64,000 nucleotides of DNA. Origin: Ypsolopha sequella. Lineage: Eukaryota > Arthropoda > Insecta > Lepidoptera > Ypsolophidae. Under the pieces are notes generated by a model that saw only the letters and a program-made list of their open reading frames with translations, was not told the DNA's origin and made no database searches. Location of the stretch: the NCBI GenBank assembly GCA_934047225.1, contig OW203992.1, positions 17,907,501-17,971,500 on the forward strand. Reading direction: 5' to 3'. The position numbers and the translations under genes are program-made. Every line of letters starts with the position of its first letter. Within the stretch, counting starts at the first letter, position 1. Positions 58,101-64,000 of the stretch are shown here, one piece after another.

Positions 58101-61100
58101 CTATCGCCATACGCAAAGGTATTTGAATCCATTCTGTACCGTCGTATATTAAACCAGGTATCACCCTGGTTATGTGACGCTCAGCATGGATTTTTGCCAG
58201 GTCGGTCTACAGCAACTAATTTATTGTCCTTCGTCCAGCATGCTTCTACAGAAGTTGATAATAAAAAGCAAGTTGATGTAGCCTACTTCGACTTTCGCAA
58301 GGCCTTCGACCGTGTCGACAACGATGTGTTGCTCCGCAAAATGGCTGCTATTGGCTTTACACCACAACTGCTGCATCTTTTTGCCAGCTATCTGTCGGAC
58401 AGGATGCAGTATGTTCAATATGGCGGCTGTATCTCGAAGCGTTATTACACTAGGTCAGGAATAAGTCAGGGCAGTAATTTGGGTCCGTTGGAATTTTTAA
58501 TATTTATTAATGATCTCCCCAAATTAATATCTGATGACTTCATGATATTAATTTTTGCGGACGATGTTAAATTGGTTGCGTCACTAAATACCATCGATGA
58601 ATGTCGACGTTTTCAGCGTGAAATTGATGCAGTGCACTCGTGGAGTGTCAAAAACTGCTTAGAGCTGAACGTCGATAAGTCGTTTGTATTTACTTTTCAC
58701 CGAAAGCGTGATCCTCTCCATTTTCCTTACAAGCTCGCTGGTTCACCGCTACCGCGTGCGCTGGATTTTGTTAAGGATCTTGGTGTACTATTTACTGCTG
58801 ACTTGAAGTACAGCTACTATATTGAAGAGTTGAGTAAGAAAGCGAGGAAGGCTCTTGGATGGGTATTGAGGTTATCAATGGATTTTAAAGACCCTCGCAC
58901 GTTTCGTACTTTGTTTAACTCTTACGTTAGGAGTAGGCTGGAATTTAATTCGACGATCTGGACTCCATACGAGGCTAAACATGTACTTACGATCGAAAAA
59001 GTCCAAAAACTCTTCCTTCGTAATTTATACAAACGTACCTTTAAGTATTATCCCTTTTTATACCCAACGATGTTCCTATTGGGCACGTTAGGGTATAACA
59101 GCTTAGAGCTAAGAAGGGATTCCACAATGGCTATGTTTATGGTAAAAATTCTAAGAGGTTTGACTCATGTCCCATCGTTGCTGGCACTGATATATCTATG
59201 GGTGCCGGATCAGTACACGCGCGCGCGCAGTCATAGACTGTTCCAGTGTCCGGGGGCTCGCACTAACCTCGTGAACAAGGCCCCTCTCAGCCGCGTGCTT
59301 CGTTTACTCAACGGTATGGCTAGAAATCAACCAGAGATGGATATTTTCTCTGCATCACTGACCCAAATCCACACATGTGTGGTGAAATACTTGGAGCAGT
59401 AACCATATTTTTATTCTAAGTGTATGTATATTTTGATTTTTAGTGTATTAAAATTTGTTTCTGTTTTCCATGTATACGCATTGGACTTGTGTCTGTAATG
59501 TATTCATGTGTATTAATAAATAAATAAATAAATAAATAAATAAAGGGTTTATCGTAATTGTCATTCATGTATGTAAGAAAATTAAGGACCAAGGATGTTG
59601 CCCTAAGGGATACCCAGCACTTTACCTCATTACATGGAAATTTCAACGTATATTGTATAAATGATATTATTAAAACTCGCGTAAGCTGACATACTAAATA
59701 ATTTTTACATGCGGCTTAAATCTTCACGTTTGACAATCAATCACACTGTGACAATCTCACTGTGACTGTTCAAGCCGCATGTAATAATAATAAAGTATCT
59801 TGTATGCTTATAACTTCATAAGTTCTATGTGGATCTTATGCGTTTTCCTTTAAAAGATTGTATTGTTATAGTGTGTATCATTGAGCTATTACCAATAAAA
59901 AATAGCCTAGCAGTACCATCTTATTCAAGGAAGAACAAGAAAAAGCTATTGAGGACAGCGGAAGCGCCGCACTTGACTTGTAAACGTTTGCGTGTGCAGG
60001 TGTTTGGCGCGCGAGTGCTGCCGCTGATCGAAACGCGTCCCCTCCTGGACCTGCTACAAGCTGCGCGCCGCTCCCGCACCCCCCGCACCAAGGCGCTCGC
60101 CAACTGGGCCACCAAGGAGATCCGCAAACTGAAGCTGCAGGCGCCACCGATCGCCAGCTGGTTTGTACATTATACTTTCATTTTTACAGGTTGACCACAA
60201 ATATACAGGTTGTTAAGATGAAGTTGCGGAGGCCGCAAACTGGCGATAGTACACGTCCATACGAACAACTATATGTGAAAAAAAAAATTGAGATATCGAA
60301 AAAAATAATCTGTTGTTTCAGACATCTTGGTCGGGTAGCTATGTATTTTTTTTCAATGCAAGTGCTCGTAAAGGCCCACTTTTTATGCATCAAAACCGAA
60401 AAGAAAGTCGATTATTTTGCCCTAGGGCTTTATTATTATTATTTTTTTTATTTATTTAGAATGGTTGGCTATTGGCTAACCTGCAACCTTTCCTGTGTAC
60501 CATAAATTTTATATTTTTTTTTCCACTGTTTAACGGCTCTGGATACAGTCCTAATCATAATTTAAAGTTCACAAGATTATATTTGTTTTATTTCCTCACA
60601 CTATGCATTGAAAAACGTAGTATGATACACGGGCGTAAGAGCAATAAATTACTTTTCGCCCTTGTAGCATAAACTACTATTATGGAACAGTTTATTTTTT
60701 CTTCGCGATTCGAGGGTTGTCTCCGTAGTAAAAGTTATGCGTATGGACGGGTACTATCGCCAGTTTCCGGCTTTCACAACTTCATCTTAACACCCTGTAT
60801 AGATCACTCCTATAAGGGCAGCTACAATGTGATTGCAAAGGCACAATTGGCCGTTCATAATGGAGTGTGTGCTTCCACATTTATGTATGGTAGTGAATGT
60901 TGGGTATGTCAAGATAACCAGTGGAATTGCGTTCTTCACGAAGTATGTGCCGTTTAACATTGAATGTGTGAAAAATATCGACATACGAGATCATTGCGGC
61001 CTGAAAAAAGAAGTAGCGACTGGAATAGAAAAAGGAATGCTTCAGTGGTTTGGACATGTAGAGAGGCAGAATGAAACTAGAGTGACTAATAGTAGTTTAT

Positions 61101-61462
61101 GCTACAAGGGCGAAAAGGAATAAATTACGAGGACGATTTAAAACACGAGCGTAGCGATTAACAAAGTTAACCAGTTGGAAATTTGGGTTGTCGTATCGCA
61201 AAATTAACAGCTAAATCCGCTTAAAACCGATTGAGAATCTGTATTTCCTTTCAAATGCCACCCGCGTGACGCGCAGCGTCTCTTCTCATCCCCTCTCTAA
61301 CCCTTCTAATACCGCCACGCACTGGAAAACGGTGAAATACTGGTACAGAATTCAAAAGGTTACGAGGGCTACCGCTATAAATTTCGGTATTTTTATTGGT
61401 TATCGGTACCGCTTTCATACCCTGGTATGAACAAAGCGTAATATAACATTCTGTGTTCCAGA
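40120..61462 (+). CDS. Fs(2)Ket: Importin subunit beta-1 (KPNB1; Ketel in flies)
   Basis: The nuclear import receptor that carries importin-alpha/cargo through the pore and releases it on binding Ran-GTP. Coding exons: 40120-40177, 40612-40853, 41766-41946, 43992-44251, 44341-44527, 44617-45566, 46054-46245, 48530-48700, 53538-53660, 54982-55116 and 60000-60160, then one base at 61462. All are GT-AG and in phase: 2,660 nt, 886 residues, against 876 in human. HEAT repeats run throughout; landmarks are [20 protein letters not shown] near the N-terminus (Ran-binding half), [19 protein letters not shown], the acidic loop and [66 protein letters not shown] and [20 protein letters not shown]. The stop TGA seems to be formed across the last intron. 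Without that splice, translation would add ten residues and stop at 60194. Confidence 0.96.
42295..42590 (+). repeat. Dispersed repeat with CTCAACAGATTTGGATGCGG, copy 1
   Basis: Shares CTCAACAGATTTGGATGC, AACCACCAAGCC, GGGGCAGAGATT and GACTAGTTAGAT with 63770-63920. It is interrupted by a fragment of the 46269-46426 element (42406-42487). The arrangement looks like a non-autonomous moth repeat. Confidence 0.55.
42406..42487. mobile_element. Half copy of the TCGCGCGCGATTAAACA fold-back element
   Basis: GATTCACCTAAGCC, GTCGCGCGCGATTAAACATT and GTGCTACGGGGCC match the right arm of 46269-46426. A shortened left arm (GCGATTAAACAGTATG) precedes it. Confidence 0.6.
42690..43560 (-). pseudogene. CR1-like non-LTR retrotransposon 3' fragment
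   Basis: On the minus strand the sequence reads [20 protein letters not shown], then after a frame break [38 protein letters not shown]. This is the C-terminal region of CR1/Daphne-type ORF2 proteins. The 3' end (42700-42720) is followed by a TTGTATTGTATTGTATT tail, as in retroposed copies. A 125-bp MITE (42926-43050) is inserted in the 3' UTR. Confidence 0.65.
42926..43050. mobile_element. 125-bp palindromic MITE inside the LINE fragment
   Basis: The arms CATTGTACAGTGGAGACCGC and ATCAAGT are repeated exactly inverted at the other end. TA dinucleotides inside the arms fit a TA-target element, but the duplication cannot be separated from the palindrome. Confidence 0.7.
45567..46053. other. 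Importin beta intron 6
   Basis: AT-rich with several ATATCGATAT motifs between 45760 and 45930; no gene. Confidence 0.5.
46269..46426. mobile_element. 158-bp fold-back element with CGCGCGCGA arms
   Basis: The arms CTCGTAGCATAGTGTTTA, TCGCGCGCGACGC, TTAGTTGAATCACA and GTGCGAGGAGCGTGACA are nearly complete inverted copies round a short centre. It lies 23 bp inside importin beta intron 7. Confidence 0.75.
46586..46784. mobile_element. TATA-target MITE with GGCGATAGTAC ends (left end degraded)
   Basis: GAAGCCGGAAACTGGCGATAG at the left pairs with CTATCGCCAGTTTCCGGCTTC and AACACCCTG at the right. A longer relative with both ends is at 60206-60797. Its right flank TATA is shared with the next MITE. 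Confidence 0.65.
46789..47247. mobile_element. 459-bp MITE with TATA target duplication
   Basis: The ends CAGGGTGATTGGTAATTCGA and the exact complement, continuing CCTATTCCTT; flanked by TATA on both sides (46785-46788, 47248-47251). No coding capacity. Confidence 0.85.
47449..47880. mobile_element. piggyBac-like MITE (TTAA flanks), copy 2
   Basis: Bounded by TTAA (47449-47452, 47877-47880). Its segment GAATCCGCCCCTCTCGCAC is the complement of that in copy 1 at 29050-29470. It lies in importin beta intron 7. Confidence 0.55.
47962..48239. mobile_element. Element with TCATTGGCGGC inverted ends
   Basis: TCATTGGCGGC at the left and GCCGCCAATGA at the right, about 278 bp apart. No coding frame and no matching flanks seen. 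Confidence 0.5.
48980..49190 (+). repeat. Moth-type dispersed repeat (TTTCCTCACGATGTTTTCC)
   Basis: Contains CACAGTCCACACTCTGTACAC and GCAGGTTTCCTCACGATGTT, the latter a motif I recognise from dispersed repeats flanking SINE-like elements in moth genomes. Boundaries are approximate. Confidence 0.45.
49876..50136. mobile_element. Near-perfect palindromic hAT MITE
   Basis: 261 bp; the left half (CAGTGGCGTGCACAGAACTT, AGCAATCAGAAGGTCAAGTA, AATTTAAATAACACTTTGAA) is repeated as complement in the right half, with a centre at the GGTAGGCAGTGCCTACC palindrome. An exact 8-bp duplication CTACCTAT flanks it (49868-49875, 50137-50144). Confidence 0.92.
50324..50491. mobile_element. Inverted-repeat element holding a box B-like motif
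   Basis: Arms of about 52 bp (ATTGCATTACAAACTAGAAA, AATCAGAAACAAATC) flank a centre with GGTTCGAATCC, the RNA polymerase III box B consensus. The arms are MITE-like; the motif could come from a tRNA-derived sequence. Confidence 0.6.
52930..53130 (+). mobile_element. Possible tRNA-related SINE fragment
   Basis: GGGTTCGATTCC at 53052-53063 is a box B match, preceded by GC-rich tRNA-like sequence (ACTAGGCAAGCCTGGAACGC). A box A is not clear, so this is a weak call. Confidence 0.3.
53503..53526. repeat. (AT)n microsatellite next to an importin splice acceptor
   Basis: About 12 AT units end some 11 bp before the exon 9 acceptor (ATTGTAG|GCAAGT). The acceptor has no pyrimidine tract, so the repeat occupies its place. 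Confidence 0.85.
53697..53975 (+). repeat. Moth-type dispersed repeat bounded by AGGGTTCCGTACC
   Basis: Starts AACCGGCTAAGTGCGAGTCG and CGCACGAAGGGTTCCGTACC, ends GGTACGGAACCCT followed by A residues. AGGGTTCCGTACC and its complement form subterminal inverted repeats. I recognise this sequence as very common in moth genomes. It lies in intron 9 of importin beta. Confidence 0.7.
53976..54981. other. Importin beta intron 9, right part
   Basis: AT-rich sequence; no gene. Around 54110-54430, CGGCCAAAATAC/AATGATATAA and GATATTACG-type motifs hint at an old inverted-repeat element, but the arms are too diverged to call. Confidence 0.4.
55163..55429. mobile_element. hAT MITE with 8-bp target duplication
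   Basis: 267 bp; ends CAGTGTTGCCATCT and AGATGGCAACACTG, flanked by exact CATAAACT (55155-55162, 55430-55437). The left part forms a hairpin (CAAGCGCTTGTAGCTAAATA and its complement), and GTAGCTAAAT/AAAAGTAGCC motifs recur inside. Confidence 0.92.
55652..56506 (+). CDS. LINE ORF1 protein
   Basis: 284 codons. Residues 1-50 look like a coiled coil ([29 protein letters not shown]), followed by a Cys pair (CQCAKC), a basic disordered middle, and a C-terminal domain ([25 protein letters not shown] ... [16 protein letters not shown] ... [15 protein letters not shown]) common to the ORF1 RNA-binding proteins of insect non-LTR elements. No CCHC zinc knuckles are present. Presumed role: a trimeric nucleic-acid chaperone in the retrotransposition particle. 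Confidence 0.75.
   Translation: MNMSSSEFKGFSAYFTKVVSTLEQKISSLEDVIKLQSEKIDQVLESSKVCQCAKCLKISNICEVHANLSTEQSEKTALPMAPAVPPGGKQQLRFNVDPANITVRRRPAAKRVHAIAAADSADGNVSRKPAEQSTSPSPQQMAAVVHARDDLKLTNDSSTTTGNPVTIDLDDVGGWTKVEKRRKFTSNEKPINGAGLEDDVLKTVDILKYIHVWGLKTNITVEQVIDFLKRKKEYEGYEVYKLNIRSTKYASFKVGVPEDSFDFFTDAASWPPRIRLSVWQNFRK
56481..59402 (+). CDS. LINE ORF2: AP endonuclease and reverse transcriptase
   Basis: First ATG at 56580 gives 940 residues, but the frame is open from 56481 and overlaps the end of ORF1 (stop 56504-56506). The endonuclease has YQNVGG (56562-56579, before the ATG), [36 protein letters not shown]. The reverse transcriptase has [87 protein letters not shown] and the catalytic FADDVKL. 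The C-terminal part ([20 protein letters not shown]) is of the CR1/Jockey kind. No RNase H domain is seen. No internal stop or frameshift is seen, so the copy may be competent. Confidence 0.9.
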   Translation, partial: AYGRIFVNKSPDSISAICSTATVISFLYQNVGGMKNKVSEAELGIRSSGADLIAITETWLVESVFDAELCPPDYCVLRRDRADGRNGGGVLLAARRPLTLRACPATDLPIKDVKDEFICAIVSYRDIRFLCCVVYLPPHCKDSLYLSFFNYTEILCDTFKLKILILGDFNLYSASKTVRDHYEYFTARVGLHQHNTVENGLGRYLDLVLSDMDVGRVSVCAAVAGVVPPTPRGEREHPPLWIDVTLARARRPVPVACGDASDGNDWNFRKADFHQLYSRLQSIDWSPIYELSDVDSAVEFFYERMEQSMHGCVPRKKHITADEQYSYPVWYTAEIIRDIKSKFYYLKLYKTHKTTGFFRIFCHYRKLIKSKIKVAFQRYINKMETNINNNPNEFWTYIKNKRAGNGESDFDDPPAVVTEAFANNFKGVFLNNVPKLSVQETLSSESGRNPAARVHVGVISQTELLMALKRLKPKFSCGPDGCPPYVLRDCREVLYAPLLFIYNSILAQSTYPASWKLSKVIPVFKSGSKSNVCDYRAIAILSPYAKVFESILYRRILNQVSPWLCDAQHGFLPGRSTATNLLSFVQHASTEVDNKKQVDVAYFDFRKAFDRVDNDVLLRKMAAIGFTPQLLHLFASYLSDRMQYVQYGGCISKRYYTRSGISQGSNLGPLEFLIFINDLPKLISDDFMILIFADDVKLVASLNTIDECRRFQREIDAVHSWSVKNCLELNVDKSFVFTFHRKRDPLHFPYKLAGSPLPRALDFVKDLGVLFTADLKYSYYIEELSKKARKALGWVLRLSMDFKDPRTFRTLFNSYVRSRLEFNSTIWTPYEAKHVLTIEKVQKLFLRNLYKRTFKYYPFLYPTMFLLGTLGYNSLELRRDSTMAMFMVKILRGLTHVPSLLALIYLWVPDQYTRARSHRLFQCPGARTNLVNKAPLSRVLRLLNGMARNQPEMDIFSASLTQIHTCVVKYLEQ
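59403..59999. other. Importin beta intron 10, right part
   Basis: Holds the LINE 3' UTR and tail, then a small inverted repeat (CATGCGGCTTAAATCTTCAC at 59709 against TTCAAGCCGCATG at 59769). No gene. Confidence 0.5.
60206..60797. mobile_element. TATA-target MITE, longer copy
   Basis: The left end CAGGTTGTTAAGATGAAGTT, AACTGGCGATAGTAC pairs with GTACTATCGCCAGTTTCCGG, AACTTCATCTTAACACCCTG at the right. TATA flanks both ends. Related to 46586-46784. It lies in the last intron of importin beta. Confidence 0.75.
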
Positions 61463-63769
61463 TTTGAATGACCGTGGCTCGACAGCGACAGCGATGTCCT
61501 GCAGTCTCACATCATGACATGCGGCTGGTAAATACACAACGCGCCAGGTCATATTGTATGTAACATTATGTAATGTATCAGTCGTTAGGTGCATTCGTTT
61601 ACAGCCATTTATGTATCTTTTACTATTTTTATCTAATGTATAATATTAGTTCATTATATTCTGTATTAAACTCAATATTTTTATTCTTACCAAAACATCC
61701 TTTGAAAATGGCTTACAATCACACTTGGAATTTGTGGCCAAAACTGATGCACCTATCGCGGCATTCTTGAAACTATTTTAAGTATGCATATGCCTGACCG
61801 TAATCTTTCCAATAATAATCGTAAAAAAGCTGAAGCATTTTCCTATTTGGTATTATAAATACAGACAGTGGCTGTGGTATCTTAAAATGTGTGATAAGAT
61901 GATAGTGTAAGTCTGAAAGTGAGCCGGCGTGAAAGGCGACGAATGTTATTATAGGCATGCACATTTTGCGAGGCGATTATGAATTTTATAAATATTAATT
62001 ATGTTTTGTAAGCGGTATGAAAGGTAGGATGCATGGAGACGATTATGAATGCGACCGCGTGTGCGTGGTTTATCACAATCACACGTACTTTGTAAACTTA
62101 GGCATATGTCAATCTTGAGAAGATGGTATGTGTGTGACCGTCGACGTTTTTAGAGCCTGGGGGACGCCATATTGGTGACTGAACGCTTTTTGAACATCAC
62201 AATTTATTCTCGAACATTTGTCGCAATCACCGCCTGTGCTATACCGCGTGTATTAATTATAGTTATTAACTACATCGATCTTCGGAGGCGACAGGATATG
62301 ACTTATCCGACAATAAATGGCCAGTGGTAGTTGTGATGGTTAAAAAGAATGCCTTCAGGACTCGATTAAAATTATTTACATTATTTGTACATATGTAATT
62401 AAAAAGACTTTCCTTTTTGTCTATAGTGACAAATTGATTAATTGTCGTCCCGTTACAAATCTTACATTTGAAAGTCTGTGAAATGTTTGAAACATGTTTT
62501 TGATGTTATAATTGAATAAGAAAGTTATCAGAATCTCATTGCGATGTAATGCATTTTAATACGTAGACTGAATGCCTCTTATACTCTTCAGCAATAGGTA
62601 TCAAGTGGAAACACACAAAACGATACTATTTAGAGTGCTAGTGAATGTGTCCTCGGAAAAACTCAATTAAATTATTGAAAAAATTAACTTTCTTTAATCT
62701 AATAATGTTATTATTTTAGTTTTTCTCTATTTGAATTAAATGTTCCTCTTTCTTTCATAAGAACTTTAAATATCTTTAGATATGTTTGAGGTAACAGTTC
62801 AAGTAGGACACTAGCCAAACAGATTTACAGCTCTTCTGTTTACTCAAGATTTTGATTTAACATTATATTTTGTCCTAGACAGGTGCTAAAACTTTTCGAT
62901 AGTAAGCTCTAGTCTAGCCAATTTCAAAATAAATTATCAAAACACAGTTTTAATTACATTTCAGGATGAGTAAATGCCGTTTTTAAACAATTCATGAGAT
63001 TTACTTCCAAGTAAAAAGGCTGCGATTCAGTACCTGTGCGTACAAGGCTTATTTACTACAAGGGTCTGATGGCGCGTGGATGACAGTGACAGGGGGCGCA
63101 GCTGTGAAACAAGGAGTATCGTAGAAGCGTTAGTTCCGATTTTGGACACAACCAATCCACGCGCCATAAGATCCTTGTAGCACTGTACTTTCATTCGGTT
63201 TTGATTCTCAGAATGTCTCTACTAAAGATAGATAATTGAGTGTTTGCTAGTCTGTGAGCATCACTGACAGGATGATGTATGCGCGAATTATGCAAGACAA
63301 GAAGTTTTAAGACTACATATCGTATACACGTTTTTTTTTGTACGTTATATATATTTTTCTTATATCAGTAAATGTATGATAGGAGAATGTGTGAGGACTA
63401 GTGCCATGCCATGAAAGGTTCTGAATCTAGAATCATAGGCATTGAGTCGATAAATACCACCCACTTTTCCTGCAATACCAAGAATAATTTCAAATTTTGT
63501 TACATTATTCTTTATTGTTTAACTGTAACTTCTGTAAACTGTTCCATAGAAATAAAACATTAGTGACTTAGAAGATTGTTTTCTTTTTTCAAATAATTTT
63601 CCATGTCTGCCGATAAGAACGTAGAATTCTTGCACTGATTTCGACAAGCTAAAATTTCATCTTTTGCTAAAAATGGCCGCTTCTATCTATACTTAATAAT
63701 AATAAAAAATGTCATGCCTGGACGTTAAGTATTTTTACGACATTTTAAACGAAATTTTTGTGTCTATAT
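61463..63769. other. Importin beta 3' UTR and downstream DNA
   Basis: The last exon begins at 61462. AATAAA hexamers occur near 62930 and 63551, so the UTR end is not fixed. An inverted pair (ACAAGGGTCTGATGGCGCGTGG near 63057 and CCACGCGCCATAAGATCCTTGT near 63157) suggests a further small element of about 120 bp. No other gene is seen. Confidence 0.5.
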
Positions 63770-63925
63770 ATCTGTCAATCTGTTCCGTTTTCACTCTAGA
63801 ACAACTCAACAGATTTGGATGCCGTTTTCTTCACTATCATCATCTGGGGAGTTGAAAATAACCGCCAAGCCGAAAACGGGGCAAAGATTAAATAAAGGCG
63901 GCCGAAAGGCTAGTTAGATAAATAA
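63770..63925 (+). repeat. Dispersed repeat with CTCAACAGATTTGGATGCCG, copy 2
   Basis: Relative of 42295-42590; shares CAACAGATTTGGATGC, TAACCGCCAAGCC and AGGCTAGTTAGATA in order. Confidence 0.55.
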
Positions 63926-64000
63926 ACGGTGTTTATGAAAACTTTGCTATATAAAAATAGTTTATTGCATTTAATTAGGCAGTTTGAGTAATTATTGGTA

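Larger units (their letters stand above)
55652..59544 (+). mobile_element. Non-LTR retrotransposon with two ORFs (Jockey/CR1 group)
   Basis: ORF1 55652-56506, ORF2 to 59402, a short 3' UTR and a TAATAAATAAATAAA tail (59514-59544). It sits in the sense direction in intron 10 of importin beta. Both frames are open. The 5' limit is not defined; the UTR begins at or before about 55560. No target duplication was found. Confidence 0.88.

Noticed and set aside
59829..60194. 121-residue frame starting at 59829 as a separate gene
   Set aside because: Its second half is importin beta exon 11 and the first half is intron; the acceptor at 59998-59999 explains the real boundary.
61573..61964. Short frames in the importin beta 3' region
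   Set aside because: AT-rich, no similarity, no splice context.

Overview
The window is eukaryotic and fits a lepidopteran (moth or butterfly) nuclear genome. The genes have GT-AG introns with AT-rich non-coding DNA, insect-type proteins, and a dense load of short inverted-repeat transposons. Several dispersed repeats look like families I know from moths, for example the one ending in a GTCGAATTGAG/AAGTCGGTT block near 36.96-37.02 kb. No bacterial features are present.

Layout. (1) 1-9241, plus strand: the 3' part of a junctophilin gene, with MORN repeats, a long disordered linker and a C-terminal membrane anchor. Its last two exons can also be reached from a separate first exon at 8689-8802 behind a GC-rich island. 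(2) 11651-26283, plus strand: an eight-exon SLC22-type organic cation transporter of the MFS. Its second intron holds a nearly pristine BEL/Pao LTR retrotransposon (14485-21319, minus strand, 5-bp target duplication, LTRs differing at one base) and a 61-bp tandem array. (3) 26.3-30.8 kb: gene-free, made of repeats and MITEs. (4) 31043-32077, plus strand: a single-exon zinc transporter of the ZIP7/Catsup type, convergent with (5) ribosomal protein S18 (33087-35135, minus strand, three exons, exon 1 coding only the start Met). (6) 35.2-40.0 kb: a transposon-rich stretch with fold-back elements, segmental duplications and a Harbinger-type MITE nested in another MITE. (7) 40120-61462, plus strand: a complete importin beta gene (Ketel/KPNB1), 11 coding exons, 886 residues, with a stop codon that seems to be split by the last intron. 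Its introns carry many MITEs and a full-length two-ORF non-LTR retrotransposon (55.65-59.54 kb). (8) 61.5-64 kb: 3' UTR and repeats.

The host genes are unrelated: a calcium-release membrane coupler, a solute carrier, an ER/Golgi zinc transporter, a ribosomal protein and a nuclear import receptor. There is no operon or pathway cluster. The most informative material is the transposon record. Several insertions have exact target duplications (TAA, TTAA, TATA and 8-bp), and one has an empty-site relative in the same window. Two other points merit a check: a predicted short junctophilin isoform without MORN repeats, and a LINE ORF2 whose conserved endonuclease start lies upstream of its first ATG. 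I found no wholly new gene system.
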